Below are positions 1 through 9,222 of a stretch of 64,000 nt of DNA, piece by piece. Source of the DNA: Rhodanobacteraceae bacterium (GTDB lineage Bacteria; Acidobacteriota; Terriglobia; Terriglobales; Acidobacteriaceae); contig JANXWZ010000112.1 in NCBI GenBank assembly GCA_025350865.1, forward strand, positions 62,001 through 126,000, in the 5' to 3' direction. Under the pieces are notes generated by a model. The model did no database searches and was not told where the DNA came from. It was given only the letters and a program-made list of their open reading frames with translations. A program made the translations under genes and the position numbers. Every line of letters starts with the position of its first letter. Within the stretch, counting starts at the first letter, position 1.

Positions 1-93
1 AGCCGGAACGCCACGGTCCGCTGGTGGCGATCTCCGACATAAAGCCCGCTGCGCAAGCCTCTGAACTTCAGAGCGTCTCAGGAGATTAGAACC

Positions 94-543
94 ATGTCCA
101 CTGCACAACAGGAATCGGCGAAGATTGCACAGTTGGAGCATGCGAATCCGGACGAGCTGGAGCATGCAGCGGGGCGCGAACGCGAGAATCTTGAAGGCTG
201 GATTCCGGCGCTGGCGACCGAAGCCGAGGTACGTGAGGCGCTGGAAAAGGCGTTTGACTATCGCGGCGACATCACGGTGACGTTGAAGGACGGCACCAAG
301 GTCGAGGGCTACCTGTTTGATCGGCGGCAGGGCGCTACGCTGGCGCAATCGTTCATTCGGCTGATTCCCATGAACAACGTGGGCAAGGTCAATGTTGCTT
401 ATTCGGACATCGCCGCGCTCGCGTTTACGGGGCGGGACACCGCGGCGGGCAAGACGTTTGAGGCCTGGGTGAAGAAGTACTGGGAAAAGAAGGAAGCGGG
501 CGAGACGAACATCCAGATTGAGCCGGAGAAGCTGGACGACTGA
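94..543 (+). CDS. conserved hypothetical protein (149 aa) upstream of hpnA
   Basis: ORF track; immediately precedes hpnA (10 bp gap), same strand. Confidence 0.7.
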   Translation: MSTAQQESAKIAQLEHANPDELEHAAGRERENLEGWIPALATEAEVREALEKAFDYRGDITVTLKDGTKVEGYLFDRRQGATLAQSFIRLIPMNNVGKVNVAYSDIAALAFTGRDTAAGKTFEAWVKKYWEKKEAGETNIQIEPEKLDD

Positions 544-552
544 GGCTGACCG

Positions 553-1548
553 ATGCAGGTCTTTATTACCGGTGCGACTGGCTTTGTGGGTGGGCATGTT
601 GCCCGGGCTTATGCTTGTGGCGGAGCCACGCTTCGGCTACTTACTCGAAACACCAGCAATCTGGCGGGTTTGGAAGGCATTGCGGCTGAAACCGTGGTGG
701 GTGACCTCCGCCAGCCGGAGGCCTTGCGCTCCGCGTTGGCGGGTTGCGATGCGCTGATCCATGTGGCAGCGGACTATCGGCTGTGGGTTCCGGACCCCAG
801 AGAAATGTACGCCTCCAATGTGGATGGGACACGCGAACTGCTGAGGATCGCGCGCGAGGTTGGCGTCGCAAAGGTGGTTTACACCTCATCGGTCGCGACG
901 ATGGGGTTCAAACGCGACGGGACGATTGTCAACGAGGATACGCCGGTGTCGGTTGCCGATATGATCGGGCATTACAAGCGGTCAAAGTTCCTGGCGGAGC
1001 AGGAAACCATCGCCGCCGCTCGCGCAGGCCAGCACGTCATGATCCTAAATCCGACGACACCTATTGGGCCGAATGATGGGAAGCCGACGCCAACCGGGCG
1101 CATCATCGTGGACTTTCTGAATCGCAATTTTCCCGCTTATGTGGATACCGGATTGAATCTAGTTGACGTGGATGAAGTGGCTCGGATGCACGTCGTCGCG
1201 CTGGAGCGGGGACGCCCGGGTGAGCGGTATATTCTTGGTGGCGAGAACCTTACGCTGAAACAGATCTTGGACCGGCTGTCGGCGATCACGGGACTGCCTT
1301 CGCCGACCATGAAGGTTCCTCACGCGGTTGCCATGGCGTTCGCGTTCTTCGACGAAAATGTTACGGGCAAGCTGCGGGGCAAGGAGCCTCGCGCGACGGT
1401 GGAAGCGGTAAGGATGGGGCGCAAGATGATGTTCGCAACATCGGCCAAGGCGGAACGCGAGCTTGGCTTTCAGACAATGCCGGTGTACACGGCGTTGCGG
1501 GCCGCCGTGGACTGGTTTCTGGCGCATGGGTATGCGCCGCGCCCATGA
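553..1548 (+). CDS. hpnA: hopanoid-associated sugar epimerase HpnA (NAD-dependent epimerase/dehydratase)
   Basis: N-terminal GATGFVGGHVAR Rossmann motif, SSVATMG and YKRSK motifs, adjacency to hpnG-like gene. Confidence 0.85.
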   Translation: MQVFITGATGFVGGHVARAYACGGATLRLLTRNTSNLAGLEGIAAETVVGDLRQPEALRSALAGCDALIHVAADYRLWVPDPREMYASNVDGTRELLRIAREVGVAKVVYTSSVATMGFKRDGTIVNEDTPVSVADMIGHYKRSKFLAEQETIAAARAGQHVMILNPTTPIGPNDGKPTPTGRIIVDFLNRNFPAYVDTGLNLVDVDEVARMHVVALERGRPGERYILGGENLTLKQILDRLSAITGLPSPTMKVPHAVAMAFAFFDENVTGKLRGKEPRATVEAVRMGRKMMFATSAKAERELGFQTMPVYTALRAAVDWFLAHGYAPRP

Positions 1549-2237
1549 GGATCGGAATCATTGCCGCGCTCCCCGGAGAACTGAAGCCACTGGTGCGTGG
1601 GTGGGTGAAGATGCCTGTGGCGCGCGGTTCGGGTATCTCCATGTGGCAGCGGGAGCGTGAAGGCGAAGAAGTTGTCGCGGTGTGTGGCGGGATGGGTGCA
1701 GCGGCGGCTCGCCGGGCTTTTACGGCCGCTGAGTTTGCCGGTTCGCTGGACGCAGTGCTTTCGGTCGGGTGGGCTGGAGCGCTTTCATCCGAGGCCGTGG
1801 CTGGCGAAAGTTACCTGGTTGGACAGGTCGTCGATGCGCAGACCGGAGAACGTTTCGCTACGGGTGCAACTGACGGCTTGCGCCTGGTGACGACGGGGCA
1901 TGTAGCTGATGCAGGAGAGAAGCGCCGCTTGCACCAGAGCTATGGAGCTGCATTCGTGGATATGGAAGCCGCGGCGGTCGCGAGGCTGGCGCAGATGCGG
2001 GGGATCCCGATGCACTGTATCAAGGCTGTCTCAGACGCTGTGGAGGCGCGATTGCCTAACCTGAATCCGTACATTGATGTCGACGGCAAGCTTCGGATGT
2101 CAGCGTTCCTCGGCCATGTTGCGGTGCGACCGCAGTATTGGGGTTCGTTGATTCAGCTTGGCCGCAATAGCTCCGCCGGGGCGGTTGCCATGGCACGAAT
2201 GATCGAGAGATTTCTGGCTGAAGGAGTGCAACAGTGA
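1545..2237 (+). CDS. hpnG: hopanoid-associated nucleoside phosphorylase HpnG-like
   Basis: Nucleosidase/phosphorylase pattern (VDMEAAAVARLA, KAVSDAVE); ATGA overlap with hpnA. Confidence 0.75.
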   Translation: MRIGIIAALPGELKPLVRGWVKMPVARGSGISMWQREREGEEVVAVCGGMGAAAARRAFTAAEFAGSLDAVLSVGWAGALSSEAVAGESYLVGQVVDAQTGERFATGATDGLRLVTTGHVADAGEKRRLHQSYGAAFVDMEAAAVARLAQMRGIPMHCIKAVSDAVEARLPNLNPYIDVDGKLRMSAFLGHVAVRPQYWGSLIQLGRNSSAGAVAMARMIERFLAEGVQQ

Positions 2238-3316
2238 GTGATTTGCCTAAAACGATGCAGGCGGCTGTTTATCGGGAAATCGATGAGGTAGTGTGTGAGT
2301 CGCTGCCAGTCCCGGAGATCGGTGCTGGGGAGTTGCTGATCCGCATCGATACGTGTGGCGTCTGCGGAACGGACCTGAAGAAGATTCATACCAACTCACA
2401 TCCGGGGCCGCGGGTGTTTGGGCATGAGATGGCCGGGACGGTCGCGGCTGTTGGTGCTGACGTGACGAACTTTGCCATCGGCGAGCGGGTTATGGCGTTT
2501 CATCACATCCCGTGTCGTACATGCTTCTACTGTCGCAAGCAGACATTTGCTCAGTGCGAGACCTACAAAAAGGTCGGGACGACGGCTGGGTTTACCGCGG
2601 CCGGGGGCGGGTTTGCTGAGTACATTCGCGTGATGGATTGGATCGTCGATACGGGTGGCGTGGTGAGGATTCCCGACGATATTCCCTTCGAGCAGGCGGC
2701 GTTTATCGAGCCGGTGAACACCTGCTATAAGGCTGTTCGGATGCTCAACCTGGAGCCGGACGACACAGTGCTGGTCGTCGGTCAGGGAAGCATCGGCGTG
2801 ATTCTGGCAGCGCTGGCGCATGGCACCGGGGCAACGGTCCTGACCAGCGATCTGTATCCCGAGCGTCATGCGATTGCGGCGAAGTTTGGGTTGGAGCATC
2901 CCATCGACGCTCGGACCGATGTCGTTGCGGCGGCGAAAGCGGCCACGGATGGCCGCGGCGCGGACGTGGTTCTGGTTGCGGTCGGGGCAGATGCGTTGAT
3001 TGCGATGGCGATGGAGGCGGTCCGGCCAGGTGGGCGCGTGATGTTGTTTGCGAGCACGCAGCATGGGACGGCGCCGTTCGATCCGGCGGCGGTCTGCATG
3101 GACGAGAAGACGCTGATGGGGTCTTATTCAGCGTCGGTTGCGATTCAGCAGGAGGGAATCGACCTGGTGTTCAGCGGGTATCGCGATGGAACGCTGGACC
3201 TGACGAAGCTGATCTCACACCGGTTTGGCCTCGAGGATTGTGCCGAGGCGGTTCACCTGGCCTCGAACCCGAAGCCGGATTCGATGAAGATCGTGTTCAA
3301 GCCGGGGACGAAGTAA
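2234..3316 (+). CDS. zinc-dependent alcohol/polyol dehydrogenase (MDR superfamily)
   Basis: CGVCGTDLK, GHEMAGTVAAVG, four-Cys structural zinc region CRTCFYCRKQTFAQC; GTGA overlap with hpnG. Confidence 0.85.
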   Translation: MSDLPKTMQAAVYREIDEVVCESLPVPEIGAGELLIRIDTCGVCGTDLKKIHTNSHPGPRVFGHEMAGTVAAVGADVTNFAIGERVMAFHHIPCRTCFYCRKQTFAQCETYKKVGTTAGFTAAGGGFAEYIRVMDWIVDTGGVVRIPDDIPFEQAAFIEPVNTCYKAVRMLNLEPDDTVLVVGQGSIGVILAALAHGTGATVLTSDLYPERHAIAAKFGLEHPIDARTDVVAAAKAATDGRGADVVLVAVGADALIAMAMEAVRPGGRVMLFASTQHGTAPFDPAAVCMDEKTLMGSYSASVAIQQEGIDLVFSGYRDGTLDLTKLISHRFGLEDCAEAVHLASNPKPDSMKIVFKPGTK

Positions 3317-3800
3317 CTTCCAGCGGAGCTTTCAGACGCTGTGCGCGCTCGGCGATCAATGCCGGGTCCACGATCACGAAGACGCCTTTGGCCTTTGCGA
3401 GAACGTGCCCGTCGGCGTCCACGATCTGTGCCGCGTTGAATAGCTTTCTGCCGTCGCGCCGGATGTGATGCCCTTGGATCATGAGTGTTGTCTCAAGCGG
3501 AATCGGACGGAGGTAGTCGATTTCCATGTGGCGTGTCATGGCGATGACCTGCAGCGGGCGATTCACCTTGCTCATCGCTTCGTCCAGCAGGGTTGCGATA
3601 ATGCCACCGTGAACGAACCCCGGAGGCCCTTCGTACTGGGCCGCGATTCGAGTGGTGGCGGTGGACGAGATGGTTCCGTCACCGTCGGTGTCGATCGTGA
3701 ATTGCAGCCGCAGACCGTTGGAGTTGTCGGGCCCGCAGCCGAAGCAGTGGGTCCCGGACGCCGGCATCGTCGGGGGAGAGTCGGAAGTTTTCATGGACAC
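3297..3800 (-). CDS. PaaI-like hotdog-fold thioesterase
   Basis: CFGCGPDNSNGLRL ... GPPGFVHGGIIATLLDEAM hotdog motif. Confidence 0.85.
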   Translation of the reverse strand: MSMKTSDSPPTMPASGTHCFGCGPDNSNGLRLQFTIDTDGDGTISSTATTRIAAQYEGPPGFVHGGIIATLLDEAMSKVNRPLQVIAMTRHMEIDYLRPIPLETTLMIQGHHIRRDGRKLFNAAQIVDADGHVLAKAKGVFVIVDPALIAERAQRLKAPLEVTSSPA

Positions 3801-3872
3801 AGAAAAAGAATACCCTGTGTCAGCCGAGACATTGGCCGCGGTTCGGTGTCAGCAGAACTACCGGAGGTTGCT

Positions 3873-4631
3873 ATGAGTCGTTCAGCGGTGTCAAGACCTG
3901 GAATTGTGTGTCTGGCGATCCTGGCCGGTGGCCTGGTCGTTGGGGTCGAGCGGGCTGCGCAGGTTCATGCGGCAGGGTTTGGCGACGTACATGACATGGG
4001 ACACATGCAGATGACGAAGCTCCGACCTTTGCAGCCGGGGGATAAGGAGCGGGCGGCGACGATTGCCGCCGGAGCCCGCAAGGCCGCGGAGCCTTATCTG
4101 GACTATCGCAAGGCTCTGGCCGACGGATACAAGATTTTTCTTCCCGAAGTCCCGCAGCATGTCTATCACTTCACCCGCAGCGACTATGCCTTGACGGCGA
4201 TGCGACGGTTCGATCCGGAGAAGCCGACTTCGCTGCTGTACGAGAAGACGCCCGCCAGCGAGCAAGCGGACGGCAAGCCGGGGTATAAGCTGCTGGGCGT
4301 GATGTATACGGATCGTTATCGCGCTCCGGAAGATGAGTTGAATCAGCGGGTTCCGCTGTCAGTTGCACAATGGCACCTGCATACCGATCTTTGCCTGCCG
4401 CCTGGGAACGAACTCGCCAACATCGATTCTCCGGACGCCAAATTTGGCCTGAAAGGGTCGATCACGACGCAGGCAGCGTGCGAGTCTGCGGGCGGCCGTT
4501 TCCTGCCGCATCTGTTCGGCTGGATGGTTCATGTCTACCCCTTCGAGTCAGATCCAGCGAAGATATGGAGCGCGGGAATGGACGACGATCACGGGATGCA
4601 GCACGATGCGATGCCCGGAATGAAGATTTAG
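3873..4631 (+). CDS. exported His/Met-rich hypothetical protein
   Basis: ATG at 3873 preceded by GGAGG; signal-peptide-like N-terminus; HDMGHMQM, AQWHLHTD and DDHGMQHDAMPGM motifs; ORF-track start at 3465 looks too early. Confidence 0.7.
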   Translation: MSRSAVSRPGIVCLAILAGGLVVGVERAAQVHAAGFGDVHDMGHMQMTKLRPLQPGDKERAATIAAGARKAAEPYLDYRKALADGYKIFLPEVPQHVYHFTRSDYALTAMRRFDPEKPTSLLYEKTPASEQADGKPGYKLLGVMYTDRYRAPEDELNQRVPLSVAQWHLHTDLCLPPGNELANIDSPDAKFGLKGSITTQAACESAGGRFLPHLFGWMVHVYPFESDPAKIWSAGMDDDHGMQHDAMPGMKI

Positions 4632-4670
4632 CCGGGTGACAAGATGTAGCCCCGCAGGTCCCAGATTGCT

Positions 4671-7046
4671 CTAGGCATTGCAAAGTTCCAGGATGTTGGC
4701 GCCGAACCTGTCGAGTTTCTCGCGGTCGAATCCGCCGATTTCGCGCAGTTCCGACAAGGTTCGGGGTCGCGAGAGGACGATGGTGCGGAGTGCGGTTGTG
4801 CCGAGTACGAAAAATTGCGGGAGGCCGATGCGCTCGGACTCCGACTTGCGCCAGTCGCGCAGGCGGAGTTCCAACTCCTGCTGATCCGGGCTGAGGTCGG
4901 CGCTGGGGTCGGACGGTGTAGCGCGCTCGCGTTTGAAGGTCGGAGCGGATTCTTGTGCGTGGTCTACGGTGACCTGGACCGGTCGCTTTGCGGCTTTGAC
5001 AGGTGCCGCGGTCGATGGTGATGGCGCTACTTCGCCCCTGCAGATGGCACAGATTGCCGCCCCGTAGCGTTCCACCTTGTCGGGGCCGAAGCCGGAGACT
5101 GTTTGCAGCTCGGGAATGGTCGCCGGACAAGCTTGTACCAGAGCGTTCAGGGCCGCGTCCCCGAAGACGATGAATGCCGGTTTGCCGGTCTGTGCGGCCT
5201 GTTCCTTACGCCACGCGCGCAGGTTTGCTTCCAGAATCTTCTGGCCGGGAGTGAGAGGGGCGGCAACAACATCGCTTACGGATTTGCCGCTGGCTTTCCT
5301 GCTGGACTTTTTCGTTGAGGCCGGGGCATCGCTGTCGGCGCGGACCAGCACTCCGAAGAGTTCGTTAGCGCCGAGTGACTTGCCCTCGTGGGTTAGCGCC
5401 GCTTTCTTGTAGGGGATGTTTTTGCCTTCGGCGTTGGTAAAGGTCTCGGCTGTCAGGGTGATGAGACCGGCCCGGGCGAGGCCTTCGAGCAGGTTGTCGA
5501 AGACTTTACGGTCGGGCGTAAGGGCCAGCTCGGTGTGCAGTCGTCCGGTTGCTTTGGATTGCCCGTCGAGCGCTCGCAGGATGGTTCGCAGGTCGCGTTG
5601 CTGCGCTGCGGAGGGCTCGACGAGCGGTTGCGCGCCGGTGGCGGACGGGGCGCAGAAGTCGCAGTGGCCGCAAGGGCGGTGGGCGTCGGCGGTGTCGCCG
5701 AAGTGGCGGATGAGGGCCGTCATGCGGCATTGTTGCGTCTCGGCGAATGCCATCATGCGGTCGATCTGGGCGCGACGGAACTCGACTTGCTGCTTGTATC
5801 CGGCCTGCCAGTTGGTAGAGGCGGTGCGGCGAACATTGCCTGCGATATCGAACTGGGCGGCACCCTGTGATGCCAGCTTGTCCAGCGACTTTGCCACCAC
5901 ATCTCGATCCATCCGGAGCGATCCGGCGATGGCTTCCGGCATCAGGAAATCGTCGGTCAGGGCTTTCGATACCCGGATGAGTTCGGCTACGTCGGGGTAG
6001 TCGCGTTCGAGGAATGTCTCGTGGATGCGCCGGTCGACAAAGCTGTATAGCAGGACGGTGCGCGAAGGAAGGCCGTCCCGACCCGCACGGCCGATCTCCT
6101 GGTAGAAGGCTTCTACTGACGCAGGCAAGGCGAAGTGGACGACGGAGCGGACGTCGGCTTTGTCGATCCCCATGCCAAAGGCGATGGTCGCAACGACGAC
6201 CTCGATTTTGCCGGACTGGAAGTGGCGCTGGACACGCTCGCGGACGTCAGGAGCGAGGCCAGCGTGATAGGCGGCGGCAGGGTATTTGCGGCCAAGTTCC
6301 TGGGCGAGTTCCTCGGCCACACGGCGCGACGGGGCGTAAACGATTGCGGGGCGACGAGCTTTGTCGGCGAGGAACTTTGCGGTGAACTCGTTGCGGCGCG
6401 GCTTCGAAAGCTCAACGACTTCGATGGCTAGATTTTCCCGGCGAAACCCGTGGATGAAGAGCGCGGGCCTTTCGAGGTGCAACTGCGTCACGATATCGCG
6501 CTGCACGTCGGGGGTTGCCGTGGCGGTGAGGGCGATGATCGGGGCTGGGCGCAGGGCGGGGAGGTAGTCGCCGAGGAGTCGATAATCGGGACGGAAATCG
6601 TGTCCCCAGGCCGAGATACAGTGCGCCTCGTCGATGGCGATGAGCGATGGCTTGCGGCGGGCGAGCATCTCCGGGAAGCCGGGGACGCGCATGCGCTCCG
6701 GAGCGATGAAGAGGAACTGCAGTTTGCCATCGAGGTAGTCGCGGCAGGCCTGACGGGACTGGTCACGGGAGAGGCCAGAGTGAATACGCGCCACGTTCAA
6801 CCCGGCCGCAGTGAGCTTGTTGGCCTGATCGTCCATCAGCGCGATGAGCGGTGACACGACCAGAGCGGTGCCTCCGCGAGCGATGGCCGGAAGCTGGTAG
6901 CAAAGACTCTTGCCGGCACCGGTCGGCATGACGAGCAGTGCATCCCGCCCATCGGTCGCGGCGCGGCATACTGCCTCCTGATTAATGCGGAAGGCAGGGA
7001 AGCCGAAAGTAGAGTGCAGGAGCTGGTTTAGGTCAGGCATCGCCAA
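4671..7046 (-). CDS. recQ: ATP-dependent DNA helicase RecQ with two C-terminal HRDC domains
   Basis: Walker A (PTGAGKSLCYQLPA), DEAH box, RQC zinc cysteines (C..C..C), two HRDC-like segments. Confidence 0.95.
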   Translation of the reverse strand: MAMPDLNQLLHSTFGFPAFRINQEAVCRAATDGRDALLVMPTGAGKSLCYQLPAIARGGTALVVSPLIALMDDQANKLTAAGLNVARIHSGLSRDQSRQACRDYLDGKLQFLFIAPERMRVPGFPEMLARRKPSLIAIDEAHCISAWGHDFRPDYRLLGDYLPALRPAPIIALTATATPDVQRDIVTQLHLERPALFIHGFRRENLAIEVVELSKPRRNEFTAKFLADKARRPAIVYAPSRRVAEELAQELGRKYPAAAYHAGLAPDVRERVQRHFQSGKIEVVVATIAFGMGIDKADVRSVVHFALPASVEAFYQEIGRAGRDGLPSRTVLLYSFVDRRIHETFLERDYPDVAELIRVSKALTDDFLMPEAIAGSLRMDRDVVAKSLDKLASQGAAQFDIAGNVRRTASTNWQAGYKQQVEFRRAQIDRMMAFAETQQCRMTALIRHFGDTADAHRPCGHCDFCAPSATGAQPLVEPSAAQQRDLRTILRALDGQSKATGRLHTELALTPDRKVFDNLLEGLARAGLITLTAETFTNAEGKNIPYKKAALTHEGKSLGANELFGVLVRADSDAPASTKKSSRKASGKSVSDVVAAPLTPGQKILEANLRAWRKEQAAQTGKPAFIVFGDAALNALVQACPATIPELQTVSGFGPDKVERYGAAICAICRGEVAPSPSTAAPVKAAKRPVQVTVDHAQESAPTFKRERATPSDPSADLSPDQQELELRLRDWRKSESERIGLPQFFVLGTTALRTIVLSRPRTLSELREIGGFDREKLDRFGANILELCNA

Positions 7047-7233
7047 TCGCTAGTTTCGCATATTCTTTGCCCCGGAAAACGCTGCAGGAATGCAGGGCGA
7101 TACCCCCATTACCTTATCTGCGAAGAGGTAACCATGCGGAGCTTACTGACGGCTCATGCCGTTACGCCCGTTGTGGGATTATGGCCGAGCGTGTCGCTCC
7201 CTATGATGAATCTTGATTAACGACGGTGATGGG

Positions 7234-7764
7234 ATGTCCGCAACGATGAAGCAAGACAATTCGCATGAGCCTACTGTCGATCTGGGATCGATTCGCAAAC
7301 GCGCGATGGCGATCCTGAGTGACGGCAAGGACGCCGGTTCGTCGCTGATTGAGTTTGCCCTTACCCTGCCGCCATTACTTATCGTTGCGACGGGTATTGG
7401 AGCGCTCGGCATTTCGATGAACAACTACCTGATTCTTACCAACGCCACGACGTCGGCGGCCCGTCAGATTTCAATTAGCCGCGGGCAGACACTCAATCCA
7501 TGCGCCATCGCATCTGCCGTGGTGATTGCCGGGGCTCCCATGCTCAAGTCCAGCAGCTTTACCTACGCTTACTCCTTCAACGGAGTGGCTTACTCCGGCA
7601 CGTCCTGCTCCAGCTCAAACTATACGAGCGGGGCACCCTCGAATCTGGTGCAGGGCCAACCGGCTTCAATTACGGTGACCTATCCTTGTACCTTGCTGAC
7701 CTACAGCGGCAACCTGATGCCGACCTGCAAACTGCAGTCAACGATGGCGGAGCTGGTCCAATGA
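7234..7764 (+). CDS. TadE-like pseudopilin-family protein
   Basis: SLIEFALTLPPLLIVATGI TadE N-terminal hydrophobic motif; followed by TadG-like gene with ATGA overlap; a TTG start at 7213 is also possible. Confidence 0.75.
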   Translation: MSATMKQDNSHEPTVDLGSIRKRAMAILSDGKDAGSSLIEFALTLPPLLIVATGIGALGISMNNYLILTNATTSAARQISISRGQTLNPCAIASAVVIAGAPMLKSSSFTYAYSFNGVAYSGTSCSSSNYTSGAPSNLVQGQPASITVTYPCTLLTYSGNLMPTCKLQSTMAELVQ

Positions 7765-9149
7765 GAAAGATTGCTACTAAACTGCGTCGGATCGTCTCGG
7801 ATGACCGTGGCCAGGTTCTGCCAATGGTTGCTGTCATCATGACTTGTATGCTGGGCATGGCCGGACTGACCGCCGACGTGGGCCACATGATCTATTGTCA
7901 CCAGCAGTTACAGGACACTACGGATGCGGCGGCACTGGCCGGAGCACAGGCGCTGCCGTACACCACAGCGACCACCATTGCGACCAGCTATAGCGCGGTG
8001 ACCGGAGGAAAGAACGCGCGCGGGAGCCTGCCCAACGTCACGATGGTGACGGGTTATCCCAAACTCAAATGCTTTACAACTCTTCAGAACATGGGTATGG
8101 CTTGTACCAGTCCATCGAATGCGAACGGCATCCAGGTGCGTCAGCAGATGACTGTGAACATGTTCTTCATGGGACTGTTCGGGCATTCGACGATGCCAAT
8201 ATCGGCGACATCCACAGCAGCTATGAGGGGTTCGTCGGCAGCGCCGTATAACGTTGTGATTGTCGTCGATACGACTGCATCCATGAACAATACGGATTCC
8301 GACAGTCAGTGCAGCTCGACACGGATTGCCTGTGCGTTGGCGGGAGTTCAGGTATTGTTGCAGAACCTTTCGCCGTGTGGCTGGCAGCTCTCCTCCTGCG
8401 GCACCGTCAACAACGGAAATATCGCCGCGCCGGTAGACTCGGTTAGCTTATTTACGTTTCCTGGCCTAAACAGCAATGGCTCGGCACAAAAGGAATATAA
8501 CTGTCAGGGCCAAACGCCAACGATCGTCGGCTACACGTATCCGGGTTTGCCAACATACCAAATCCTGCCATTCTCGAGCGACTATCGCGCCTCGGACACG
8601 GCGTCTACCTTGACCCAAAGTTCAAACATAGTGGCTGCCGTGGGGGGGAAGTCGGGTTGTGGCGGGATGCGGGCCATCGGCGGTGCCGGAACCTACTATG
8701 CGGGTGTTATTTATGCGGCCCAGTCTTATCTGGCTTCGTCCTCGGTAGCGGGGACACAGAACGTCATGATTATCCTGAGCGATGGCGACGCAAGTTCAGG
8801 CAACATGACGTCGACCAACAATAACGGAACGTATCCGTCGATCGTAGACCAGTGCCAGCAGGCGGTAACCGCAGCCTACGCAGCGACGGCGGCTGGAACA
8901 CGCGTCTACACGGTCGCATACGGCGCTACGTCCGGTGGCTGTTCGACCGACGGTGGAGCCATCACGCCCTGCCAGACGATGCAGCAGATGGCGTCAGCTC
9001 CGCAGTACTTTTTCTCCGATTACACGGCGTCCCAGGGAGGCGGAGCGTGCGTTTCAGCAGCTCAGCCGACCTCGAACCTGAACCAGATTTTCACGCAGAT
9101 TGCGGGCGATTTGACGGTATCTCGCTTGATCCCGGATAACACACCCTAG
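7761..9149 (+). CDS. TadG-like protein with von Willebrand factor A domain
   Basis: N-terminal DDRGQVLPMVAVIMTCMLGMAGLTADVG and VVDTTASM MIDAS-like motif; start at 7761 overlaps tadE stop. Confidence 0.8.
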   Translation: MRKIATKLRRIVSDDRGQVLPMVAVIMTCMLGMAGLTADVGHMIYCHQQLQDTTDAAALAGAQALPYTTATTIATSYSAVTGGKNARGSLPNVTMVTGYPKLKCFTTLQNMGMACTSPSNANGIQVRQQMTVNMFFMGLFGHSTMPISATSTAAMRGSSAAPYNVVIVVDTTASMNNTDSDSQCSSTRIACALAGVQVLLQNLSPCGWQLSSCGTVNNGNIAAPVDSVSLFTFPGLNSNGSAQKEYNCQGQTPTIVGYTYPGLPTYQILPFSSDYRASDTASTLTQSSNIVAAVGGKSGCGGMRAIGGAGTYYAGVIYAAQSYLASSSVAGTQNVMIILSDGDASSGNMTSTNNNGTYPSIVDQCQQAVTAAYAATAAGTRVYTVAYGATSGGCSTDGGAITPCQTMQQMASAPQYFFSDYTASQGGGACVSAAQPTSNLNQIFTQIAGDLTVSRLIPDNTP

Positions 9150-9222
9150 CGGGCTTCCGCGTTGACGAAAACACGCTATCATGGGGCATTCCAGAAACAA
9201 CAAAACCTCAGGAGTGCGTTCG

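Noticed and set aside
8871-8882. GCGGTAACCGC palindrome resembling the LacI operator core
   Set aside because: Inside the tadG coding region and lacks the GTTA/TTAC arms.
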